A DNA stretch of 64,000 bases from Otatea glauca (taxonomy: Eukaryota; Streptophyta; Magnoliopsida; Poales; Poaceae). Positions 46,980 through 57,792 of this stretch are shown one piece after another (positions within the stretch are counted from its first letter, which is position 1; each line of letters begins with the position of its first letter). Position numbers and translations under genes: made by a program. The notes under the pieces were generated by a model that worked only from the letters and a program-made list of their open reading frames with translations, did not search any database and was not told the origin of the DNA. The stretch is from contig CM070721.1 of assembly GCA_036346275.1 (NCBI GenBank), positions 1,500,452 to 1,564,451 of the forward strand, written 5' to 3'.

Positions 46980-47169
46980 TAAGCATAGTCATGCATTCAG
47001 AACCATCTGAGCGCACTGTTGCCGTCAGATTTTAGCAGCCAAAATAATCAGCAATAGTATTCTTAGCCGTTAATATGATTTTAAGAAAATATCATGATTT
47101 AGCAAAGATCAGAATTAAGCATTGACCACAGTAAAAAGACTCACTAATACAGAAAGGCATATATTATAC

Positions 47170-47415
47170 GTCTCAACACAGACAGTTAGGAAAAACCGCC
47201 TGTGATAAAGAACATCACTGACGGTTCTATACTGAAACCGTCAGTGAGATAATCGCAGACGGTGCTCTTCATGAACCGTCAGCGATATACATCAATATCA
47301 CAGACGGTTTTTAACTCAAACCATCTGTGATAATATCACAGACGATTTTAAATACGAACCGTCTATGATAAGTTGACATCACAGACGGTTCTAACTAAGA
47401 ACCGTCGTGATATGA
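47170..47415. repeat. Left subterminal repeats of the CACTA element
   Basis: CACAGACGGTT and its inverse AACCGTCTGTGAT, with variants such as CACTGACGG and GCAGACGGTG, occur about ten times. In CACTA elements such short subterminal motifs are transposase-binding sites; that role is inferred here. Confidence 0.75.
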
Positions 47416-47559
47416 TCTTAAACCACTATATAAACATACCGATAGAGTTTCGTCTCGCAAACCTTAGCCCAGATGATATATCCTCCTCCGCAGGCGACCT
47501 CCTCCCAGTGAAGTCCTCCACCGCCTCCATCAACAACGAGTGCATACCCCTCCCTCCTC

Positions 47560-47770
47560 CTCGAGCCTGCGCCTCGCCTCGCGCGCAGGAGAGGAAGGTG
47601 GCGGCGCCACCTTCGTGCGGAAGGAGCTCACCGCGGTCTTCGTCGAGGACAAGCCTGTTGTCACTCAGGGAGCGTCGTCAAGAGCTCCGATGGCTACACG
47701 CTGCCGGGGCGCTCACCGTCATCATGGGGCCGCGTGCTCAAAGCAAATCCACGATGCTCAGAGCAATCGC
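47560..47770 (+). pseudogene. ABCG (white-brown complex) transporter fragment captured by the CACTA element
   Basis: In two frames the text reads GATFVRKELTAVFVEDKP, then VVKSSDGYTLPG, then LTVIMGPRAQSKSTMLRAIA. This is the start of an ABCG nucleotide-binding domain, up to and including Walker A. The motif (about 47726-47753) reads GPRAQSKST where the family has GPxxSGKST, so the conserved glycine before lysine is lost. A frameshift near the LPG segment breaks the frame. The VVKSS-GY-LPG-LTVIMGP wording is, from memory, closest to the ABCG3/WBC3 subgroup. The rest of the transporter, including the membrane domain, is absent. GC-rich coding text here contrasts with the AT-rich surroundings. 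Confidence 0.72.
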
Positions 47771-48984
47771 GAGTTACAACTAGCACCCAATATATATATG
47801 GTCCTTCCTTAATTAATACTAGTAGCGATGATATGTTTTTGTCAAACACCTTGGACTATGAACTAATGCGGTAATATTTATTGGCCAAGCTTTCCGTTTG
47901 ATGGTCATTAGTACAAACACATAGCACATTGAGAAGTATATGCTAAAAGGCGTGTGTTTCAAGATAATGTCAGGGGGCGATATCATCATGTCGGTTGTAT
48001 CACGTCCAATAACGCTAGATTGTAGTCATGAAATTCAATTGGCACAACTAGTATCTATCTGATCACAGTTTCTACTTTTTAGTTGATGCAACATGCCCTA
48101 CTAGTCTAGTGTCCTAGGTTCTTAGCTGCTGTTGCATGTTGTTGTCGATCACAGAACATTAGCACGAGGTGTCTCGCAAACATGGCTTTGCCTGTTTTGT
48201 GCTTATATATCTGAATTACGTTTAATTGGTCGATTCGCCAATGTAGTTCCTCTGAACAATACATCCAAGTTCGTTGATTATTTGTTCATAGAGTCGATAA
48301 TGACTAGAGAGGAGATCAACATCTTAGTATTTTTTGTTTTCCCGATATCTTGAAACACCTTGCACAAGTCAATGCAGGGAACTAGAAGGTTGAAAGAGAA
48401 TTTGTAGCTTGTGAAAATGTGCAGGACACACGTCAGGCGAGAGAGGTTAGAGTGCGGTTCCAAGATACATCAAAGACTCTTTTGTCGCGGTGATCGTTTA
48501 TGATGTGACTGGTAAGTTAACTGTCTCCACGATATAGGATACTCTCTAGCAAAATATGTAGCTTTGCTTACTGCACTACAAATATTAAAGTGTTCTTATA
48601 TAACAGACATTAATAATATTGTTTCACTTTTACCATATATAACTTTGTACTCATCAAATAAAAGCAATCATCAATTGATAGCCTTCCTTGCTTGATTCCT
48701 TTTTCTTCATGTTGAGCCATAAAACCTAGCCTACATTGCAAATATGCTACCTTGCTGTATGCAAAGAGGAGTTGTTAGAAACTAACAAAAAAGATCGCAA
48801 AACTGAAGGGAATGAATCGTTTCTATCTTTCTTACATAGTCTAATTCTCCAGCACACTACCATCTGTGATCCTCTTTTTTCCCCTACACCCCTAGCAGAA
48901 CTTCCATCATTAGTATCTATTGTTCGAAATTTTCTTCTGCTTAGGTATTTCTGCAATGAATTTTATAAGACACAACCAAGTTAT

Positions 48985-51596
48985 TGAAAGTGCATCTAGG
49001 CACTTATGTTATTTTGGTGATTAATGAATGTTATTTTGGTGATTAATGACAAACACTCATAATGACAATCTATGTAAATTAAGTAAATGCTTAACTTAGT
49101 GCTTAGCAAATGACAAACCTCTAATATGATTATATTGCTATGAGACTAACTTGTTATTGCCTAGTTGAGTATCAGTCTCATCTATTTAGAGGAAAATCAA
49201 ATGGGATAGTTAAGCAAAGATAAGGTATGCAATTTTGGTATATATTCTATATTTGTTATTGCATTCCTTTCGTGCAAATGCATAGTGAACTCCAAGTAGC
49301 ATGTTGATTATATATATGCACATTGGTTAATGTCATATTTATTTGTGCATATATATTCATTTGAGTTCATTATGGTATGCATGTATTAACTAGAGTTAAA
49401 CTTCATATTGCTATAGATTGACTTGGTGCATGCATGTTTTATTTGTATATCTTCTCATGCAATTCTCTTAGTGAAGTTTATCTAGTGTTGGATCACATAT
49501 TTACTCTTACTCCAAATATTATTTGCACATGTACAATTCGTGTATATTCTATCATGTGCTTTATTTAAGTAAAGTCATGATCCTTGCCATGATTTAATTG
49601 ATTCATCCTATTGGCAATTATATATCTCTCTAGTGCATATAGATCAATTACATATTCATCATGATGTACTTAGTAGAGAACATTTCTTATGTCAAGTGTT
49701 TCTATTTTGTGTTGTGCTTTATATGAAACACTTGTTGTAATCAACTATTCACAAATATCAACTCTATTCATATCTATTGAGCTTTTGGGACTAATGTCTT
49801 TCATGAGTAGTTTGGAAAGAATTAGGTCCGTCGTGTATGATGACCAAGGTATCTTGGAGGATGATCATTAAGCCGAGGTCAACAAGGCGGCGGTGTCACC
49901 AAGAGTGAGGACTAAGTCAAGAGCAACTTGGCGTGGAGATCGTCGAGAGAGGATGATCAAGTCAAGGTTGATAGGACGAGAGTCTCATGAGGTGAATCGA
50001 GTCGAGTTGGACAAAGCGAAGATGTCATCAATTATATGGTGAAGGTCTTCATGCATCGACATCAAGAAAGAAGACTGACAAGTGACTAGTTCTAGACTTA
50101 TATTATCTATGATTTAATTTGAGTCTAAGGATTGCCGTACTATGAAGAGGATGCGATGTCGAATGACTTTTAGATGTGTCAAGTGCTCAAGTGATCCATC
50201 CTTGTTAATCTTAGAAGAGAGTGGTGTTGGTAGTCTTGGGAAAGTGAGGGTTGTAGGTCTCTCTTGATTTCTTTGTGAAATCTGTGGTTATCCTTTGAGT
50301 TTTGGATAGTGAGATCTTGTTGGTTGTGTAGCCCTCGTTCTTAGCTTTGGGAGAGTCCAAAATCTCTGAAATCGAGTCCGAGTCAAAAGTTATGCTCGTT
50401 TTCGTCAGTGCTCGAGTCTTGATTCGGACTATCCGGAGTTAGTCGGACTATCCGGATCATCCGAGTATCCGGATATTCATCCGGACTCTCGGATTGAGTC
50501 TCTCTGTTAGCGTTTTCTCGATCAATCGGATATCGGATTGAAATCCGAGACTCCGGTTGTGCTGACCGACAAATTCAACGGCTAGTTTTTGGGAGAATCT
50601 ATTTATAGCCCTTCCTCCCTCTTTTGTTAGAGCCTTTTGGAGAGGTTTTGGAGTGGATTTTTGAGGAGCTGTGTGGGAGGCTTTGAGGAGCTTTACCCTT
50701 AGATCTAAGTGATCCTTGTGAGAAGGGTTGGGAAGAGTTTGTTGAGTGAGATTTGAGTTGATTGAGCACTTGATTTCATCTCAAGTTTGTTCTTCGTGAG
50801 CATTTGTTACTCTTGGAGGTTGAGGACTCCTAGGCGGCTAGGAGGTCGCCTACGAGCCACCGGAGCTTTGTGTGGTTGGCCGTGGGAAGTTTGTGAAGGT
50901 CGGTTCCGCCTCGTAGGGAAGGAATCAAAGGAGTGAAAGACCGCGAGTGCATTTGTGCAACATTTGGGAAGAAGAGGGTTGAAAGAGACCGGCTCAAGTG
51001 TGACCGAGCCGCCTCAACAGAGGCGTAGGATCCTCAAGGATCCGAACCGGGTGAAAAATCATCGTCTCCAAGTTTGCTTCTTTCTCTTGCTTTAGCATTT
51101 GATTTTGAATCTTGAAATTGCCGATCTACTCTATTGTTGTGTTTGGCTCTAGATCTTCATCATCCCCATGTATACGACATCATTAAGATCTTTTGTATTC
51201 AAGTAGATTGTTGAAAAATTGCGAGATTTAAAATCTCCATTGAAGTCCTCAATCCAAGAGTATCAGAATCCCGAACCGGACGGTCCGGATAATCCGATAT
51301 CCGGATTGAATACCGGACACTCCGGGTTAGGACCCTCGAGTTGGACTATCCGAGTATCCGGATTGAATACCAGACGGTCCGGATAATCCGATATCCGGAT
51401 TGAATAACCGGACACTCGGGTTAGGACCCTCGAGGATCGGACTATCCGAGTATCCGGATTGAATATCGGACACCCGGATTGTTCGAGAAACTCGGAGATT
51501 TTATTTAGTTGCAAATTTTATTCCATTGCATTTAAGCTATAAAGTTTTTAATCCGCCTATTCACCCCCCCTCTAGGCGACATCCCCTGCCCTTTCA
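48985..51596. mobile_element. Solo LTR of an LTR retrotransposon, probably copia type
   Basis: This 2,612-bp segment starts TGAAAGTGCATCTAGGCAC and ends CTAGGCGACATCCCCTGCCC followed by TTTCA. An exact 5-bp duplication, GTTAT, flanks it at 48980-48984 and 51597-51601. There is no coding region, primer site or second LTR, so it looks like a solo LTR left by recombination. The ends resemble a common grass LTR class beginning TGAAAGTGCATCTAGG; the copia label is from memory. A 94-bp tandem duplication (51276-51369 and 51370-51463) holds repeated TATCCGGATTGAATA text. Confidence 0.85.
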
Positions 51597-51861
51597 GTTA
51601 TAGATTTAGTAATTAAATATCTAAACTTCCTAGATGCATTGAGGCAACAGCTTGTCTAATCAGGATATCTTAAAATATGAAGTTTTGTAGCACTTTAATC
51701 TCTTTTTATTATATTATTGATGGATTCTAAGGTAAAATCCATTTCATTCCACAGTTCGTCATGAACGCTGTCATGCGCTGTTTTATTGTTATCACTTTAT
51801 CCTCATCCCCGAACGAGAATACCATAGACAGCCATTGTTCTTGAACTATAGAGTTGATTAA

Positions 51862-52241
51862 GGCCCTGTTTGAAGCGTGTGTCACTTTGGGCCAAAAGCT
51901 CCCCAAACAGACATGGGCTAAGCAGTGGGAAGCTAAGTCTGTGAAGCACCTCCAAAAGCTGCACCATCGAGGAGGCTTTTCGGTGTGGCTTAAGCTTGAC
52001 GTCTCCCATCTCGCTCCTCTGTCTCCCGACCTCCGCCACACGCCTCGCCACCTCCACTAAGCACCTCTCCACTCATCCACCATTGTACTTCACTAGGTTC
52101 TTGCCTTCGCTTCGGTTGCCCCAAAGCTACATTTGCATATGCTGCCGGTTACTTAAGCGGCATAACAAGAAAAGCCACAATTTAACTACATTGACAAACC
52201 AAAAGCGACTTTTATTGAACGAAGCCCCTCCAAATAGGCCC
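51862..52241. mobile_element. Tourist-like MITE inside the CACTA inverted repeat
   Basis: This 380-bp element has ends GGCCCTGTTTGAAG and, inverted, GGGCCTATTTGGAG. It is flanked by TAA at 51859-51861 and 52242-52244. Its removal restores GAGTTGATTAAGTCATC, which is exactly the complement of the opposite arm near 52310. The pre-insertion sequence is therefore confirmed within the element. Confidence 0.85.
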
Positions 52242-52697
52242 TAAGTCATCATATAGAGTTGATTAAATTACCGTATAGAGCTATACGATAATTTAATCAA
52301 CTCCATATGATGACTTAATCAACTCTATAGTTCAAGAAGAATGGCTGTCTATGGTATTCTCGTTCGGGGATGAGGACGTGGAAGCGATAAATCAGAGCAT
52401 GACATCGTTCATGACGAACTGTGGAATGAAATGAATTTTACCTTAGAATCCATCAATAATATAATAAGAAAGAGATGAAAATGCTACAAAACTTCATATT
52501 TTAAGATATCCTTATCAGACAAGCTGTTGTCTCGATTCATCTAGGAAGTTTAGATATTTAATTACTAAATCTATAAATTGGTTGTGTCTTATAAAATTCG
52601 TTGCAGAAATACCTAAGCAGAAGAAAATTTCGAACAACAGATACTAATGATGGAAGTTCTGCTAGGGGTTTAGGGGAAAAAAGAGGATCACATATGG

Positions 52698-52925
52698 TTA
52701 TATTTAAAAACCGTCTGTGATATTGTATCACAGGCGGTTCTATTCAGAAACCCTCTGTGATGTTTATGTATCACAGGCGATTCTAGTTAAAACAAATGCA
52801 TGATGAGATTTTTCACGAGCAGTTCGCAAACCGCGTGATGTGCACTTACATCACTGACATATTGTTAGTAACGATTCACAAAACCGTCTGAGATGACGAT
52901 TTTGAACCGTTTGAGATGATGTTTT
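52698..52925. repeat. Right subterminal repeats of the CACTA element
   Basis: Several ACCGTCTGTGAT, CACAGGCGGTTC and CCCTCTGTGATG motifs lie in both orientations before the right terminus, mirroring the left side. Confidence 0.7.
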
Positions 52926-52939
52926 CTGTAGTAGTGACT

Positions 52940-55900
52940 CCAAAAGATAATGTAGATGCAAGAAATGAATTCGATAGAAGATTGGAAACAAGAAGATTTG
53001 AAGGCGGACAGGGACTTTATCTAAGGAAATGTTGAGTTGACATAAAAGGAGAGACTTGAAGCACAATCCAAGATTGAGTCGATTATTTTAGAATATAAAT
53101 ACCATATACCAGTTGACGAAAAAATGATCATACACTATTGACTCAATTTATGCATAGTAAAGAATAACCGCGGCGCACACGTCGGTTGTAGCTTTTCACT
53201 CGAGTATTTTGAAGATTTATCCTTGTCAGGGAACAGGTGGAATCACAGCTAAAGCTATGAAATGTTACTGGCAAATATAATGAACAATATTTGTTGAATC
53301 TAACTACCTTAAGAGCAGAGATGGTTTTAGGGTTTCTCTCGATTTGATCAAGTCGTCTCCTGGGCTGGGTTCACTAGCAAGCAAATCAACAAGCGATATC
53401 TATGATTGAGTACTTGCACTAAGATTGCTCTCACCCTACAACGCAATACTACCATTTTCACCTGTTCACCAATGGTGTGATAAGGCTAATCTTAGCTTAG
53501 CATGCATTGCACTGTTTGATATAGGTCGGTCGATTAAATCGAGACACCATGCATGTCTCAACCTAACGACTAGGAGGTTAATAATCAATTTAAATAAATC
53601 AACTATTGAAAGCAATATCAGACAAACTGATCAAGGTATTTAAGTATCCAATCATAGATTTAGTGAGAAAGTCGATTACGTACGTTGCAAGATCCCCCGA
53701 ACCCGGAGGAAGAACAAAGGGCAACAATATGCAGTAGCTAGCTAGCGATCGAGCTTCATTTTCTTTTCCGCCTTCATTTACCTCGTTCTTGTACGTTTTG
53801 GATGAAAAACGAAGATTAGGAAAAGAAAAACAGAGCTAGGCTTGGACTAAACAGCAAGTACTAGCTACCAGAAGTACATTTTGCATGGTAATGAATCTCA
53901 GCTGAGCCACATACAGGCATGATCCGGTACGTCCTGCTAGCTATTCAAGGTCGCCCCAATTTCAGCGATGATAAACAAATAAACAACGGAGGAGAGAACG
54001 GATAATATTCGTCTTCTCCCAGCTTTTCTTTTCTTTTCTTTTCTTTTCTTCTTCCTTTCCCGCCGTTCAAAAAGAGTTGGCGCGCTGGCTTTCTCTTTTT
54101 GCTCTGTCTTTTTCCTTCTCTCTTTACTAGTTTGCTCGTGGTGGTGAGGACTTTGGTTGGCACTACCAGTAGTACTAGCATTAGTTCAGTTTGGTTTGAT
54201 TAATCTCGAGGACATCGATCGTAAGGCAGTTTAAGCACGGCCGATCTTTCCAGTCAGAGCAGTGCTCGTGCTTGCTCAAGGACTTGTCGTTCTTCTTAAT
54301 TGTACCAGTCGAATTACTCTCTCTTTCTCGTCAGAATTATTAGCGCTGGCTATGTATAAAAAGCGCATCTTTACTCTCGAATTAGTTGCCCTCTTGACAG
54401 CTTGATGGATTCCTACAGAAATCGTGCTGTTTCGCGCAAATCAAGTCAGGCGATTCAAACAACCCCTTAATCACGAGTTATTCTACGTTTCATGTAAAGT
54501 AGAGATAATTAAGCAAGCAAGCTTTTGATTGCTGCTCGGGGCCACGACAGACGAGCACGAACAGATGAGAAGTATCATTGTCGCTATTTTTTATAATTAC
54601 ATCTGTACAGCGGACTAAATTTTCAAAAAAAAATAAATGAAAGGCAACCCGGGAGACTGGGAGAAGAAGGCAGGAATCTTTTGCCAGCTGAAGCTTATTA
54701 TGATTCCTGCCGCGCAAAAGGACAAGCAAGTTTAATAGCAGATAATAGCGCATGCAGGTTTGGTTAACTAAAAGTGATTAATCAAGTACGCTAGCTTTGC
54801 TGCCAAGTGCGCTGGTCAACTCCTCCGTTGGTTTACCATATCTTAACTACCCAAAAAATCACATTAATCTAACCGGCGATCAGAGCGGCGGACACCCGGT
54901 AATTAATGGGGATTAATTTACAAGAGTAGCACTGGTTTTCCAAGCAGGTGAGGTAGACAAGAGGAGACGACCTAAACAACACAACACGCAAGCTTCGCTC
55001 CTGTACATTTTTTTAAGTAGTGTACAAACAAAAAAAAAAGATAATTATTCGTTATTTACTTTTTTGTTTATACTTTAATATTTATATAACTTTAAAAAAA
55101 CCTCTCTCTTTTTTCACTTTTGACCTTCTCTAAGTGAAATTGATGTTGTATCCAAGCTCGATTTCCACGAGACGACGACACCTAAAATGGTTTTCTTCCT
55201 GTGGTTGTTCTGACTACTGTTCAAACACGCTGCTACCCAATTTCTCTCTCTCTCTCTGTGATGAGAATATGACACGACCGTTGGGGCTTAGAAGAGAGAG
55301 AGAGGGAGACGAACAGCACCAGATGGGCAGACTAACGGCTAGAATAGGAACAAAAAAAACGGTCAAAAAATTACGTTGAAATGGAGTAACATGAAGAAAG
55401 CGTCCCTTATATGGTCCCGGTATTTTTTTTCATATCTAACCACGTGCATGTATTTATAAATTTGATCTCTTCCACCGCAAAAAACACGGCGGGTGACCCT
55501 AGGGAGCTCGGAAGAGAACAACTATCAACACTACATTAGCAAACAGGGACGTCACAAGACATGAAACCCTGCGGTGCCTGCCTAGGATGTGACCACCGTA
55601 AATATACATTTACATTGATAGGTTAACCAACAAACAAAGCCCATCTACTTTATGGCTCCACCTTAGTTATAGTGAAACAGTAACTTAAACAGTTCTAAAT
55701 GTCTGCCATTCCTCGTATTCCTTTCCGAATAATGTAAACTGTCCCTAAATGTCATGTAAAAGCCATTCCATTCTTAAAAAACTGCAAACCCACCACACCA
55801 ATCTTTTTCTCCACTGAAAAATGAGAATATTAGTTGTTGATAGCACTTACGTCTTGCTGTCCCCCGGGGCCTGTAGTTTAGTCTTTGTAAACACATCATC

Positions 55901-57792
55901 GAGTACAGAGTCCAACCAGCATCATCAGCTGTAATCAATAATTGGATTATTGGGTCGGAAAAAGTCGCACTTCTAGACCCCCAAAATGCGATTAATCTTC
56001 TCCAATACCCCCCACCCCCACCCCCACCACCAAAAAAAATTTTATTCTTCATCACCTGCAATAAGCCGAGACATAGCAAAAGAAGCTTTTAATATTTCAC
56101 TCCCTTGGTTCCTTAACAGATGACATTTTAATATTTTACACTTCAACCAAGACACATGTAGAAATGACAGAAAGTCTTAATTCGTTAGCTCACTTATAAT
56201 AAATAACATTAGAAATAATAAAGGATAGAGAGATGTGAAGAAGAAGAAGAAAACAGCTAAAAGTTATCTCGAATTTGTACAATAACATGTATTAAAAATA
56301 AAATTTAAAACTAAAATAATTTGTATTCAAGAACAGAGGACCCGATCTGGACGCTATTAACTGAGTTGACCATGAGTACACCATGCACGAGAGAGATGGA
56401 CTCGTACAGTATTAGTATGAAATTAATACGGCCGCCGTAACGCCGACGTCGAGACCTACTCCTGAGCCGATGTGTACGTCGAGGCGGCCGGACATGGACA
56501 GATGCGTAGACCTCCATGTACGTACGCATGCTTCTTGACCGACTTCAAGAGTCCTAGCTTCCTTTTCCATCTTGTTCTTGATTCTGCCGTGGATTGGCTG
56601 CAATTTGAGCTAATTGCAGACTTATTTGGCAGTTTTATTCTCCTAATTGTCGATTAGGATGAGCCGTCTGTTGACTTTTGATGGTTGGTTGGTTGGTTGA
56701 TGAGGAGAGAGATTCTCCGGGCAGTTGAAGACAAGAACATAGCAAAAATCTTAAGTAGAAAGCCGATCCCAACAAACTCGAGAGCAACTAAGGCTTAATT
56801 TTGTCATGATGCTGTTTTGTTAACCCCCTCATTCCTTTCTAACTTGCTATACAAAGGGTGCGGTATGTGTCAGATGCTGATCAGATATAATGCACATACA
56901 AGGAATGAAAAAACTCTAGACCTTTAAAGTACTCTTTATCTTCGTTGTGCTGATGTGTAGACTTAACGGGTGCAAGTACAACGTGTACAGCAATAATGAT
57001 CAGCTGATAAAGTCAGAAGGAACTGGTTAGCAAGCTGTTGAAATAAGCCCAGATGCATCCTTTGGCAAGATTAAAAAGGTGCCTTCAACAATTTACAATA
57101 GGCACCGCAAGCCTCATCATTTGGCAGGGAAAGTCAGTAGCATGGCATCACACTGGAAAATGCCTACTAAAACCAATCCATGATGCGCCTCTGATAACGA
57201 CAAGATCTGAATTTTCATCCAAAAGCATTCGTCGTCGTTAAGGTGTTTAATGAATCAGGCTGGCATAAAGATAGACGTATGTGACGAGCTGCAGCGCACA
57301 CCAAAAACAAAAGGAAAAAGGCCGATCGCATGTAGCATATCGGTTGAAAAAGAAAAATAACAAATGAATGATGCGCTGATGGGTTGCGCAAGAAACGGCG
57401 ATGGATGCGTGTGAAAGCCACCGGAGTGAAGTAAACACTACAAGATTACACCGGTGCAAAGCAAACTCTACAAGATTACAGAAATAAGTTTATTTCACTC
57501 TACCCAATCACATTTTCGACAGAAATCACGAAGCTTGACTGCTAGAGATTTTCGGTGGGTGATGAACAAAGAAACATATCACAATTGTCTTCCAAGCAAA
57601 AGAATAACACATTAACAACTAGCACACTCCTCTACCACTATGTCATCATCATCATGCATCAAAGGGGCAAAGCACCGAATTAACAGTGTCACTGAAACAT
57701 GGACAAGAAACAAGAAAGAAGAACAATTCCCTCTCACAAACACGACCTCCACAGCAATGCAATCTTTCCTCCCAGAGCCCATTTAATAATCA
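52940..57792. other. Intergenic region, no gene seen
   Basis: I see only short frames without recognisable protein text. Simple repeats include (TTTTC)n at about 54023-54050, (TC)n near 55240-55258, and C-rich runs near 56008-56030. Text at 56098-56120 (TCACTCCCTTGGTTCC) resembles one end of a Stowaway MITE, without a clear partner. Confidence 0.45.

Larger units (their letters stand above)
48866..52697. repeat. Long inverted repeat inside the CACTA element
   Basis: The left arm is 48866-48984 joined to 51597-51861, interrupted by the solo LTR. The right arm is about 52310-52697. Matching pieces include CTGCTTAGGTATTTCTGCAA (left, 48940) against its complement at 52608, and CTCATCCCCGAACGAGAATA (51805) against 52350. 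The centre at about 52262-52310 is a palindrome (CGTATAGAGCTATACG). Each arm is about 390 bp. Removing both later insertions restores near-continuous pairing. Confidence 0.85.
47142..52936. mobile_element. Non-autonomous CACTA transposon with captured gene fragment
   Basis: The ends are CACTAATACAGAAA (left) and, inverted, CACTACTACAGAAA (right), 13 of 14 identical. An exact 3-bp duplication, ACT, flanks it at 47139-47141 and 52937-52939. Both are hallmarks of CACTA (En/Spm) transposons. Subterminal regions are rich in CACAGACGGTT motifs. No transposase is visible, so it would need one in trans. It carries an ABCG-transporter fragment, a long inverted repeat, a solo LTR and a Tourist MITE. 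Without the two later insertions it would be about 2.8 kb. Confidence 0.88.

Noticed and set aside
47560..47770. A functional ABCG transporter
   Set aside because: Only the start of one domain is present, the frame shifts, and the Walker A glycine is missing. It lies inside a transposon.
54023..54050. (TTTTC)n run as a regulatory pyrimidine tract of a nearby gene
   Set aside because: No gene is supported within several kilobases, so it is listed only as a simple repeat.
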